A stretch of 64,000 bases of DNA from Mycolicibacterium brisbanense (GTDB lineage: Bacteria; Actinomycetota; Actinomycetes; Mycobacteriales; Mycobacteriaceae), in contig NZ_BCSX01000045.1 of NCBI RefSeq assembly GCF_001570425.1, positions 1 to 64,000 on the forward strand, given 5' to 3'. Position 1 is the stretch's first letter, and the number at the start of each line of letters is the position of its first letter. Below the pieces are notes generated by a model, which did no database searches, was not told the DNA's origin, and saw only the letters and a program-made list of their open reading frames with translations. Both the position numbers and the translations under genes were made by a program. Of the stretch, positions 28,643 to 36,973 are shown one piece after another.

Positions 28643-30132
28643 GACACCCGCCGAGCTTTGGACTCAGGGTAGTAGTCGGCCACCACGACACCGCGAGCCG
28701 GATCCGAGTGGATCATCTGGCCATTGCCCATCGCGATTCCGACGTGCGAAGGCCGGCCGTGCTGATCCCATCCGCTGAAGATGAGATCACCCGGTTGCAC
28801 CTGCGCGAGCGGGATTTCATTGCCGACGCTCCACTGCTCATCGGCGGTGCGGGGCAGCACCAGCTTTCCGCCGGAGCCGTGCGCCACCGCATAGTACGTC
28901 AGCCCGCTACTGTCGAATCCGTCCCCGGTGGGCCCGTCGACACTGCCGCCACCCCACACCCATTTCTTGCCCTTGAACTGGCTGGCCGCATCGACAGTGG
29001 TGGTCGGGCCGCCTGAGATCGCCACAGTTTGGGCGGGCATTCCGCCGAGACCCGGAGTGGCTTCGAATGCCTTGGAGCGCTGCATGATCTTGGCCACGTA
29101 GGGCTGGGTCTGCGTGGTGTAGTCCCCGCCCGACGGCATTCCGCCGGCGCGCTGCACCGCCCCGAACCCGGCGTTGTATGAGGCAAGCGCCAACGCGACA
29201 GGGTCGCCGACGATGGATCCGTTGGCGATTCCCGCTGCGCACTCCCGGTAGTTCTCACACATCAGCGCGCCCTGCGACATCACCGCGTCGGGGATGCTGT
29301 TGACGTCGGGCGGCGGGCCACTGTTGTCATAGTCCTTGCCCCACGTCTGCCACGTGGCGGGCATGAACTGCGCGGGCCCCTGGGCCCCCGTCGATGACAC
29401 GGGGGCGCTGGGTCCGTAGCGAAATCCGTTCTCCGCCTCCAGCTGCGCAGCGAGGATCGGGGCCTTGATGCCCTCACACATCGCGCCGGCCTTGACAATC
29501 CAGGGCACGAACACGGGTGGCACCAGTCCGGGCTTGAGCACGACACCGGTCTGGCAGTTGGCGGCAGCAGAAGCTTGTTGGGCTGTCGACGGATTCGTCG
29601 GCGGCGGAGGACTGTTCAGGATGAACGACGGGTCGATGGCGTGGCCATGGGTGAGACGGCCGCCCTCCCAGTACTCGAAATGCAGGTGCGGACCAGTGGA
29701 CTGCCCATTGCTGCCGATGTTGGCGATGTGGTCGCCTTCCCGCACAGACTGCCCCTGGCGCACCAGGACATCGTTGGGGTACATGTGCCCGTAGACGGTG
29801 GACACCAGCCCGGTGCGGGTTTGCGAGTCGATCACGATCCACTGACCGAACCCGCTCGCAGGCCCGGCGGCCGACACGGTGCCGTCCATCGCGGCGAAGA
29901 TGTTGGTGCCCAGTTTGCCTGCCAGGTCGATTCCCTGATGTATGGTGTTGCCGCGGGGGCCGAAACCTGCTGTTTCGGTGTAGGTTCCGTCAGCCAACGG
30001 CTTGCCACTCGTCGCACACACAGCAGCCGCCCATGCCGGGTTCGCCGGTGTGACCAACACTGCGACGACACTCACGCACAGCGCGACCAGAACCGCCCGC
30101 CTCGGGATCGTGAACAGGCCCGTCATGGTCAA
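28639..30132 (-). CDS. three-domain peptidoglycan hydrolase (M23, lytic transglycosylase, Cys-to-Ser NlpC/P60)
   Basis: This secreted protein of 497 residues has a signal peptide (residues ~1-35). An M23 endopeptidase domain at ~50-170 carries zinc ligands in NTIHQGIDLAG, the YGHMY motif and the HLHFEYW motif. A soluble lytic-transglycosylase domain spans ~220-345, with Glu in LAAQLEAENGF, QGPAQFMPATWQTWG and ALASYNAGFGAV. An NlpC/P60 domain spans ~375-497. The P60 catalytic Cys is replaced by Ser408 (FDSSGL, codon AGT at 28909-28911), while the His of PSHVGIAMG is present, so that domain may bind rather than cleave. It would open the wall for a large complex. Confidence 0.9.
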   Translation of the reverse strand: MTMTGLFTIPRRAVLVALCVSVVAVLVTPANPAWAAAVCATSGKPLADGTYTETAGFGPRGNTIHQGIDLAGKLGTNIFAAMDGTVSAAGPASGFGQWIVIDSQTRTGLVSTVYGHMYPNDVLVRQGQSVREGDHIANIGSNGQSTGPHLHFEYWEGGRLTHGHAIDPSFILNSPPPPTNPSTAQQASAAANCQTGVVLKPGLVPPVFVPWIVKAGAMCEGIKAPILAAQLEAENGFRYGPSAPVSSTGAQGPAQFMPATWQTWGKDYDNSGPPPDVNSIPDAVMSQGALMCENYRECAAGIANGSIVGDPVALALASYNAGFGAVQRAGGMPSGGDYTTQTQPYVAKIMQRSKAFEATPGLGGMPAQTVAISGGPTTTVDAASQFKGKKWVWGGGSVDGPTGDGFDSSGLTYYAVAHGSGGKLVLPRTADEQWSVGNEIPLAQVQPGDLIFSGWDQHGRPSHVGIAMGNGQMIHSDPARGVVVADYYPESKARRVS

Positions 30133-30352
30133 TCTTTCGTCGCGTCAACGAGTTCAGCGCAAGCGAGTGCCCGCACTGTGCAGTGTCGCGCCCCTGTCGG
30201 CTGTTCGTCACGACCCCGCCCGGCGGTGTGCCCGTTCGGTCCCCCAGAACTGCCCCACCGGTCGAGGACCATCGCACCGATGGCCGTCGCGGCGGTCCCC
30301 CGCACCACGAACAATGAAGGGGCCGTACGCATACCCGGCTCGAGGAGTTGCC

Positions 30353-31885
30353 ATGGGAGAGCGACGCATCGTCGGCGTCCTCGTGGCGCTGCTGGCTGCG
30401 ATCATGTTCGTGGTCGGCGGTTGCGGAGGCAACGGAGGCAAACCCACCGGGTCTGATACCGACGAGCCCGCACCCCCTGAGGCACAGGACGCGATCGTCA
30501 AGGGCCTGCAGACGATGTTCACGTGGTATCCAGCCCGCGACGCGTCACCACGCGACGCCTACATCCGGGCACTGCCGTATCTCGGCCAGAAGCTGCAGGA
30601 CGGGAAAGACAACACCATCGAACGCGGCAACAGCGTCTGGTGGCAGGAGTGGAAAGACAAGCGCGCCGAAGTCGATGCCACCGCACTGCTGGTGGTAGGA
30701 GAACATCCTGCCGACCAACCCGATACCGTGGAACGGTCCGTCTTGGTGACGCAGACCGTCAAAACACCGGACGGCCAGGTGCTCGACACCAATCCGATGT
30801 TGATCGAAAGCGTTGTCGCCAAAAAGAACCCACAGGGCTGGCGGGTCGACTCCATCAACTTCTTCAAGACGAACCAGTTCCGCACCGCGGGCTGCCCGCA
30901 GGGACAGTCCCATCAGCCGACGCCGGACGGTCCGTGCGCGCCGACTCCCCCGCCACCCATCCAGTGCCCCGACGGCAGCACGGTGCCGCCCGATCAGACC
31001 TGCCCGGCAACAGGCACGGGCCCGGGCAATCCGACGGTTCCGAGCACCAAGCAGTGCCCCGACGGCTCGACCGTTCCGGCGAATCAGTCCTGCCCCACGA
31101 CCACAACTGCGGGACCGCAATGCCCGCAGGGACAGACGCCCGACTCCAGCGGCACCTGCCAATGCCCATCAGGCACCGAAAAGAACGGTGACCAATGCGT
31201 GCAGCCATGCCCACAAGGCCAAACCCGCGACTCCACCGGCACCTGCCAATGCCCATCAGGCACCGAAAAGAACGGTGACCAATGCGTGCAGCCATGCCCA
31301 CAAGGCCAAACCCGTGACTCCACCGGCACCTGCCAATGCCCATCAGGCACGGTCCAGGGAAGTGACGGCAGCTGCACCACACCCTGCCCGACTGGACAGA
31401 CCCGCGATTCCTACGGCACCTGCCAATGTCCGTCAGGAACCGTCCAAGGCAGCGACGGCAGCTGCACCACACCCTGCCCCAACGGACAGGTTCGCAGCGG
31501 AGGTACCTGCCAGTGTCCTTCGGGCACCGTGATGGAAGGGGGCAGCTGCGTAACTCCTTGTCCGGCCGGCCAGGTCCGTAGCGGTGGCACGTGCCAGTGC
31601 CCATCGGGCACCACCCTGGTGAACGGCAGTTGTGTGGCTCCGTGCATAGGCCGGGCCTATCGCGACGCCAGCGGAAACTGCGCGTGCCCGAACGGTTCTA
31701 CCGCCAGCGCGGCGGAAGGTTGCGGAAGCTACGTCGGCGCCGGCGAGGCTCCACCGCAACCGCGCATCGAAGTGATGACTCGCATCCAACCTGCCGCACC
31801 GCCACCGGATCCGGACTCCGTGAACGGGAGACCTCCCGGCGACACCCCACCCTCGGTGTCGATATTCCGGACGCCGATGCTTTAG
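30353..31885 (+). CDS. lipoprotein with Cys-rich tandem repeats
   Basis: This 510-residue precursor starts at ATG 30353, behind GAGGAG. The lipobox is VVGGC (Cys24). Residues ~40-180 form a domain paralogous to the lipoprotein at 28148-28642. Two CPDG-STVPxxQxC modules follow (~residues 200-250), then seven ~28-30-residue repeats from residue 257 (CPQGQTxDS-TGTCQCPSGT pattern), each with four cysteines in EGF-like spacing. The C-terminus is Pro-rich. The protein is probably surface-exposed and disulfide-rich. The 3' end overlaps the convergent HEREH gene by 4 bp. Confidence 0.82.
   Translation: MGERRIVGVLVALLAAIMFVVGGCGGNGGKPTGSDTDEPAPPEAQDAIVKGLQTMFTWYPARDASPRDAYIRALPYLGQKLQDGKDNTIERGNSVWWQEWKDKRAEVDATALLVVGEHPADQPDTVERSVLVTQTVKTPDGQVLDTNPMLIESVVAKKNPQGWRVDSINFFKTNQFRTAGCPQGQSHQPTPDGPCAPTPPPPIQCPDGSTVPPDQTCPATGTGPGNPTVPSTKQCPDGSTVPANQSCPTTTTAGPQCPQGQTPDSSGTCQCPSGTEKNGDQCVQPCPQGQTRDSTGTCQCPSGTEKNGDQCVQPCPQGQTRDSTGTCQCPSGTVQGSDGSCTTPCPTGQTRDSYGTCQCPSGTVQGSDGSCTTPCPNGQVRSGGTCQCPSGTVMEGGSCVTPCPAGQVRSGGTCQCPSGTTLVNGSCVAPCIGRAYRDASGNCACPNGSTASAAEGCGSYVGAGEAPPQPRIEVMTRIQPAAPPPDPDSVNGRPPGDTPPSVSIFRTPML
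31121..31735 (+). repeat. in-gene tandem repeat, ~84-90 bp units
   Basis: Seven consecutive units encode the Cys-rich module. The first two are 87 bp (29 codons) and almost identical at DNA level, the next two are 90 bp, and the following two are 84 bp. The last is degenerate. Near-identity of adjacent copies points to recent duplication and a likelihood of copy-number change between strains. Confidence 0.85.
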
Positions 31886-32610
31886 TCCTGACAGTCGAGA
31901 TCAATCGGGCGGTTGAACGGATCGATTGCGGCCGAAAGGGAATCGGCCGCCGAGTGGCGCGCCGCCTCCTCGGTGTCATGAATCGACTGGAGATGTTCCT
32001 GCAGTGCGCTCATGCCACATCCGGTGAAATCCACGCGGTGCGTGGTGGTTCCGTCGTACGTACGAAAGCGACGAGCATGCTCGCGCTCGTGCGGGGTCAG
32101 CACGTCACGCAGAAACGCCCGGACCCTGCGCTGCTGGCATTCGGACAGCCCGTCGGGCACGTCGGGCATCGTGATTGTCACCTTGGCGTGGTAGGCCACG
32201 CTGAACGTTCCGACGGCGTGCACGCATGGATCGTCGTCGGGACATTCCGTGCATCCGGTGGCGCGTTTGATCGACTTCGGCACCCATTTCGACACGCCAC
32301 CGTCATAGTCGGCGGTGGTATCCCCGTGTAGCGACACGCTGGGTCCGCCGCCGTGCACGCTCGGGCTCGGCCGGTGCGGCTCGGTGAGCAGTTGGCACAC
32401 AGCGGCGTTGCCGGCCGCACGTTGCAGGTCGGTCACCAGCCCGGCCGGGGTACGCGCAGGTGTCAGCATGAGAAGCGCCCGCGATGGCGCCATCCCCAAC
32501 GGTCGGATGTCGGGCCCGGATGCCACCGCTCGTGTCGCCCGCTGCCGGCCTACCGCGGCTACCCGGCGATTGCGCCTCATCGATCCAGTGGACGCCCCTG
32601 GCACCGCCAT
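31882..32610 (-). CDS. HEREH-motif protein with eCIS cargo-type LQRAAGNAAV motif
   Basis: The product is about 242 residues if started at ATG 32610. The start is uncertain because the frame is open to 32715 and no clear Shine-Dalgarno sequence is seen. Residues ~62-71 read LQRAAGNAAV, a motif shared with the toxin and DUF4157 proteins of this locus. The C-terminal half has four cysteines (CTECPDDDPC and others) and a zinc-type HExxH motif, H-E-R-E-H near residue 174, within LTPHEREHARRF. It is probably a metallopeptidase-like eCIS accessory or cargo; catalysis is unproven. Confidence 0.65.
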   Translation of the reverse strand: MAVPGASTGSMRRNRRVAAVGRQRATRAVASGPDIRPLGMAPSRALLMLTPARTPAGLVTDLQRAAGNAAVCQLLTEPHRPSPSVHGGGPSVSLHGDTTADYDGGVSKWVPKSIKRATGCTECPDDDPCVHAVGTFSVAYHAKVTITMPDVPDGLSECQQRRVRAFLRDVLTPHEREHARRFRTYDGTTTHRVDFTGCGMSALQEHLQSIHDTEEAARHSAADSLSAAIDPFNRPIDLDCQD

Positions 32611-32686
32611 GTCCAGATACCGATGTAGGCCGGGCCCCAAAAAGTTCGGCATGTGGTCTAGCGCACAGCGGTGTGGATGGCATACC

Positions 32687-32723
32687 ATTTTGCAATACAG
32701 AACATGATTTTGCAATGCAGAAC
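32687..32723 (+). promoter_or_regulatory. tandem operator upstream of the IclR gene
   Basis: Two 17-bp copies of ATTTTGCAAT(A/G)CAGAAC, at 32687-32703 and 32707-32723, repeat with a period of 20 bp. They end 9 bp before the IclR ATG. Their quasi-palindromic TTTTGCAAT / GCAGAAC form resembles IclR-family operators, so autoregulation is likely. Confidence 0.7.
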
Positions 32724-32732
32724 GGATAATGG

Positions 32733-33509
32733 ATGCGTAACAACTCGTCGTCGCTGCGACGGGCCCTGAACCTGCTCGACCTGGTGGCCGCCACCGCGGG
32801 CCGCGACCACGGCGCCAGCCTCACCGAGCTGGCCGCCGGCATCGAGTCGACGAAAAGCACCGTGCTGCGGCTGCTGGCTCCGCTGGTGGAGACCCAACTG
32901 GTCCGTCAGGACGCCGACGGGACCTACCGGATCGGCATCGGCATCCTGGGCCTGGCCGGCGCCTATCTCGCCGATCTCGACATCCGAACCGCCGCGCAGC
33001 CCGTGCTGCGCCAATTGGCCGACGCCACCGGGCATGCCGCGCATTTGCTCGTGTACAGCGAGGGTCGGGTGACCTACGTCGACAAGGTCACCGGGAAGTC
33101 CCCGATTCAGATGGCGTCGCGGATCGGCGACACCGGCACGGCCTACTCCACCGCCAGCGGCAAAGCGATGCTGGCATACCTCGACGAGGACGAGGTACGG
33201 CGCGTCATCGAACTCGGCATGCCCGCCAAGACGCCGTCGACCATCACCGACGCCCAAGATCTGCGCGACCATTTGGCCATCGTCCGCAAACAGGGCTACG
33301 CCTACGACGACCTGGAGAACGAGGACGGAATCCGTTGCGTTGCAGCGCCGGTGTTCAACCACACGGGCGCCGTCGCGGCCGCTGTGAGCGTGTCGGGACC
33401 TGCCGAGGCGGTTTGGAACAACCGTGAGGCCTACACCGACCTCGTCGTAGAAGGTGCACGACGCATATCGGCCCAACTCGGCTATCGGGGAGGTGACCGG
33501 AGCCCCTGA
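32733..33509 (+). CDS. IclR-family regulator
   Basis: This 258-residue regulator has an N-terminal winged helix (residues ~5-75, including SLTELAAGIESTKSTVLRLL and VETQLVRQDADGTYRIG). An effector-binding domain follows at ~80-250 (YSTASGKAMLAYLDEDEVRR, GIRCVAAPVFNHTGAVAAAV). It precedes the ABC transporter operon by about 60 bp and probably controls it. Two direct repeats upstream look like its own operator. Confidence 0.92.
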   Translation: MRNNSSSLRRALNLLDLVAATAGRDHGASLTELAAGIESTKSTVLRLLAPLVETQLVRQDADGTYRIGIGILGLAGAYLADLDIRTAAQPVLRQLADATGHAAHLLVYSEGRVTYVDKVTGKSPIQMASRIGDTGTAYSTASGKAMLAYLDEDEVRRVIELGMPAKTPSTITDAQDLRDHLAIVRKQGYAYDDLENEDGIRCVAAPVFNHTGAVAAAVSVSGPAEAVWNNREAYTDLVVEGARRISAQLGYRGGDRSP

Positions 33510-33570
33510 CCACCCCGCGCCACCTCCTCGCCTATCGCTTCCTCCCCTCACCCCGCACAGAAAGACATCC

Positions 33571-34407
33571 ATGAAGCTCTCACGTTCACTGCGCAAGGTC
33601 GTCGCGTTATGCGCTGCCGCGGCAGTCATTCCCGCGGCAGCGGCCTGCACCCCGATGCCGGCCGGTGGTGGCGCGGCAGCCGCCGACTCGACGCTCAAAC
33701 ACGTGCTGGCTGCGGGCACCTTGAAGGTGGCATCGTGTCTGTCCTTCACACCGTTCGGCTTCACCAATTCCGACGGCAAACCCGACGGTTACGACGTCGA
33801 CATCGCCAACGAGCTGGCCAAGGACATGGGCGTCAAGCTCGAGGTCGTCGACACCACATCGTCGAACCGCATCCCCAACTTGCAGACCAACAAGGTCGAC
33901 GTCGTGTTCTGCAACTTCACGCGGACGCTCGACCGGGCCAAGGAGATCTCGTTCACCAATCCCTATGTGGTGGCCACCGAGGGCCTCCTGGTGCGGACCG
34001 GCAGCGGCGTCAACTCCCTGGAAGACATGAAGGGGCGCACCATCGCCGTGGTCAAGGGCAGCACCAACGCCGATGTCCTGCGCGAGCGGGGTATCGACGT
34101 GAATGTCGCCGAATTCGACAGCTCACAGGCCGCGGTACTGGCCGTCAAGCAGGGCCAGGCCGACGCGATGGTGGAGGACTCCAACTTCCTGCAATACCAG
34201 GCAAAGCTGAACCCGGGCCTCACCGTGGTCACCAGCAAGCTGGTTCCCCTGGAGTACAACGCCTTTGGCGTGAAGCAGGGCGATCAGGTGTGGGTCGACT
34301 ATCTGAACCTCTTCTTGTTCGAGCTGAACACCTCGGGTAAGAACCTCGAGCTCTACCGCAAGTGGTTCGGCGCAGATCCACGCTTCCCGCTGCAGCCGGC
34401 ATTCTGA
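33571..34407 (+). CDS. ABC transporter substrate-binding lipoprotein (polar amino acid type)
   Basis: This 278-residue precursor has a signal peptide and an AAAC lipobox (around residue 25). The type II periplasmic binding fold follows: LKVASCLSFTPFGFTNSDGK, PDGYDVDIANELAKDMGVKL, then a DVVFCNFTRTLDRAKEISFT segment. Such lipoproteins capture amino acids or opines for the transporter encoded by the next three genes. ATG 33571 is chosen because it places the signal peptide at the N-terminus. Confidence 0.92.
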   Translation: MKLSRSLRKVVALCAAAAVIPAAAACTPMPAGGGAAAADSTLKHVLAAGTLKVASCLSFTPFGFTNSDGKPDGYDVDIANELAKDMGVKLEVVDTTSSNRIPNLQTNKVDVVFCNFTRTLDRAKEISFTNPYVVATEGLLVRTGSGVNSLEDMKGRTIAVVKGSTNADVLRERGIDVNVAEFDSSQAAVLAVKQGQADAMVEDSNFLQYQAKLNPGLTVVTSKLVPLEYNAFGVKQGDQVWVDYLNLFLFELNTSGKNLELYRKWFGADPRFPLQPAF

Positions 34408-34426
34408 GATCGGCGGTCGGAGAACA

Positions 34427-35140
34427 ATGTTCGAATATCAATGGCGAACCGTACTGGCCTTCTGGCCCGACTATCTACACGCTGCCGTGCTCGCGTTGCA
34501 GATCACCATCGCCGGTTTCATTCTGGCGTTCGTGATCGCCGCGGCCGCGGCGCTGGCCCGCAACTCGTCGTCGAAAGTGCTACGGGCGGTGGCGACCTGC
34601 TACGTCGAGGCCATCCGTAACACCCCGGTCCTGCTGCAGATCTTCATCGTCTACTTCGCGATGCCGAGCCTGGGCATCCGGCTGTCGGCGGTGACGGCAG
34701 GCACCATCGCGCTCGGGATCAACGTCGGCGCGTACCTCACCGAGGTCCTGCGCGCCGGCATGTCCTCGGTCGGCAAGGGTCAGCTGGAGGCAGCGCAGAT
34801 CCTCGGTTTGTCGAAGTCGACCGTGTTGCTGAACATCGTTGCACCGCAGGCACTGCGCAACGTGTACCCGGCGCTGGTGAACAACCTCATCCAGGTGCTG
34901 CTCGGTACGTCGCTGCTGTCGACCATCGCAGTGCCGGAGATCACCGGCGTCGCGACCGTCGTCAACGCCCGCACGCTCTTGTTCGTGCAGGTGTTCGGGA
35001 TCGCGGTGGCGCTGTATCTGGTATTGAGCTACGGGCTTTCAGCGATCGCGGCACTTATCGAGCGGTTGGGCTTCAAGGCACCCGCGGCCAGCGGTGCGCG
35101 TAAACGGCGGGCGCTGCGACTGATCGGAGCACGGCTATGA
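34427..35140 (+). CDS. amino-acid ABC transporter permease
   Basis: This 237-residue permease of the HisM/GlnP type has about five helices. The EAA loop reads [20 protein letters not shown]. The signature VEAIRNTPVLLQIFIVYFAM near residue 65 is typical of polar amino-acid permeases. It overlaps the second permease by 4 bp (ATGA), consistent with a heterodimeric channel. Confidence 0.93.
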   Translation: MFEYQWRTVLAFWPDYLHAAVLALQITIAGFILAFVIAAAAALARNSSSKVLRAVATCYVEAIRNTPVLLQIFIVYFAMPSLGIRLSAVTAGTIALGINVGAYLTEVLRAGMSSVGKGQLEAAQILGLSKSTVLLNIVAPQALRNVYPALVNNLIQVLLGTSLLSTIAVPEITGVATVVNARTLLFVQVFGIAVALYLVLSYGLSAIAALIERLGFKAPAASGARKRRALRLIGARL

Positions 35141-35781
35141 ACTTCGACCTGATCTGGCAGAGCCTGCCGTTCCTGTGGTCGGGCTTCCTCATCACGCTGG
35201 CGCTCGCGGCGGTCTCCATCGCGGGCTCGACGCTACTGGGCCTGGCCGTGGCGGCCGTCCGGACGTCGCGTCTGCCGGTGTTGCCTTTGGTCGCGCGCGG
35301 CTACGTCGAGATTTTCCGTGGATCACCGATCCCTATCACCCTGTTGTTCGTATACTTCGGGGCCGCACTGTATCTCGGCTACAGCGTGAACCTGTTCGTG
35401 GCAGCCGCTGTGGGATTGAGCGTGTACCACAGCGCATTCGTGGCCGAGATCATCCGCTCCGGGATCGAGGCCGTGCCTGTCGGCCAGCATGAGGCCGCCC
35501 AGATCTTGGGACTCAAACCCGCCCAGACGTTCCGGTGGGTGGTGCTGCCGCAGACCGTCAAGATCGTGCTGCCGCCCATGGTCGGCCAATACATCTCGCT
35601 GATCAAGGACACATCCATCGCGTCCATCATCGGGCTGGCGGAGATGATGAAAGTCGGCCAGTCCATCGTCGACCGCACCAGCGACCCGGTGTCGATCTAC
35701 CTCGCCGTCGCCGTCTTCTATTTCATCGTGTGCTACCCGCTGTCGGTGTGGGTCACCCGGACCCAACGAAAGGCCATCTGA
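35137..35781 (+). CDS. amino-acid ABC transporter permease
   Basis: This second HisM/GlnP-type permease has 214 residues, with about five helices. It shows the [20 protein letters not shown] signature and EAA loop [20 protein letters not shown]. It is predicted to form the membrane channel with the permease upstream, using the ATPase encoded 2 bp downstream. Confidence 0.93.
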   Translation: MNFDLIWQSLPFLWSGFLITLALAAVSIAGSTLLGLAVAAVRTSRLPVLPLVARGYVEIFRGSPIPITLLFVYFGAALYLGYSVNLFVAAAVGLSVYHSAFVAEIIRSGIEAVPVGQHEAAQILGLKPAQTFRWVVLPQTVKIVLPPMVGQYISLIKDTSIASIIGLAEMMKVGQSIVDRTSDPVSIYLAVAVFYFIVCYPLSVWVTRTQRKAI

Positions 35782-35783
35782 TC

Positions 35784-36548
35784 ATGACAACCTCGACGCT
35801 GACCGACAACAAGATCGGCCGCAATATCCAGTTGTCCGGTGTCACCAAGAGTTTCGGTGATCTGCAGGTGCTGCGCGACATCACCCTCGACGTGGCCGAC
35901 GGCGAGGTCGTCGTCCTCATCGGCGCATCCGGCTCGGGCAAGAGCACCCTGCTTCGTATCATGAGCGGGCTGGAAACGGCGACCACCGGCGAGGTCGTGG
36001 TCGGTGGAGTGCCGATGCACGACCCCAAACGCGCTCCGGAGATCCGGGGCCACGTCGGCATGGTGTTCCAGCAGTTCAACCTGTTCCCTCACCTCGACGC
36101 GCTCGGTAACGTCACCCTGGCCCTGCGCAAGGTGTACAAGATGTCGAAAGAGCAGGCCAACACCAAGGGCATGGAAGTGCTGGCCCGGGTGGGCATGGAC
36201 GAACGCGCACACCACTATCCGAGCCAACTCTCCGGCGGCCAGCAGCAACGCGTCGCCATCGCACGTGCGCTTGCGGTCAATCCGCGCATCATCTTTTTCG
36301 ATGAAGCCACCTCAGCGCTCGACCCTGAGCTTGTCGGCGAGGTCACCAACGTCATGCGCAGCCTCGCCGCCGACGGCATGACCATGGTGGTGGTGACCCA
36401 CGAGATGGGCTTCGCCCGCCGCACCGCCGACCGCGTGGTCTTCATGGCGGATGGGGTCATCGCCGAGCAGGGAGCGCCCGAGGAGCTCTTCGGAAACCCC
36501 CAACATCCCAGGACTGTTCAGTTCCTCAGTCGTATCGCCGAGGCCTGA
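35784..36548 (+). CDS. amino-acid ABC transporter ATP-binding protein
   Basis: This 254-residue GlnQ/HisP-type ATPase starts at ATG 35784. Walker A is GASGSGKST (~residue 47), the Q-loop is [11 protein letters not shown], the signature is [15 protein letters not shown], Walker B is [12 protein letters not shown] and the H-loop is VVTHEMG. It powers the transporter and completes the IclR-controlled operon. Substrate class is polar amino acid by family only. Confidence 0.95.
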   Translation: MTTSTLTDNKIGRNIQLSGVTKSFGDLQVLRDITLDVADGEVVVLIGASGSGKSTLLRIMSGLETATTGEVVVGGVPMHDPKRAPEIRGHVGMVFQQFNLFPHLDALGNVTLALRKVYKMSKEQANTKGMEVLARVGMDERAHHYPSQLSGGQQQRVAIARALAVNPRIIFFDEATSALDPELVGEVTNVMRSLAADGMTMVVVTHEMGFARRTADRVVFMADGVIAEQGAPEELFGNPQHPRTVQFLSRIAEA

Positions 36549-36973
36549 GCGCCTGCCGTGCGCGCGTATCGGGCTTTGCGTCAAGGCCGTGCGTCGAGAT
36601 TGACACCACGGTCGTGATTTCGTCGTCACAACAGCCCTCACGTCAATCTCGATGACGAGCACCGGGTCGGCTCCACGCCCGACCACCCACCGCTCGTCGA
36701 GATTGACACCAGGGTCGTGATTTCGTCGTCACAACAGCCCCCACGTCGATCTCGACGACGGGCACAGCTCGGCCCGACGCCCGACCACCCCTCGCCTCGT
36801 CGAGATTGACACCAGGGTCGTAAAACCCGCCCGACAACAGCCCTCACGTCAATCTCGACGACGGGCACCGCTCGGCCCGACGCCCGGCCACCCCTTGCTC
36901 GTCGAGATTGACACCACGGTCGTGAAACCCGCCCGACGACAGCCCTCACGTCAAACTCGATGATCGATCAGGC
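36549..36973. repeat. four 103-bp repeats with palindromic ends, gene-free
   Basis: No gene is seen in this 425-bp interval between the converging ABC ATPase and toxin genes. Four units begin at 36593, 36696, 36799 and 36901, giving periods of 103, 103 and 102 bp. Each has the form GTCGAGATTGAC(ACCA) followed by about 35 bp and GTCAATCTCGA(C/T)GA, so its ends are inverted repeats of about 12 bp that could form a long-loop hairpin. Between the palindromes lie similar GC-rich spacers. The final copy ends about 10 bp from the toxin stop codon. The origin is unknown: a mycobacterial intergenic repeat family, recombination site or termination element is possible. Confidence 0.8.

Noticed and set aside
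31121-31735. CRISPR array
   Set aside because: The repeats are in frame inside a lipoprotein gene, contiguous, with no spacers and no cas genes.
36593-36966. CRISPR array
   Set aside because: The units are about 103 bp and the intervening sequences are themselves repeated rather than unique spacers.
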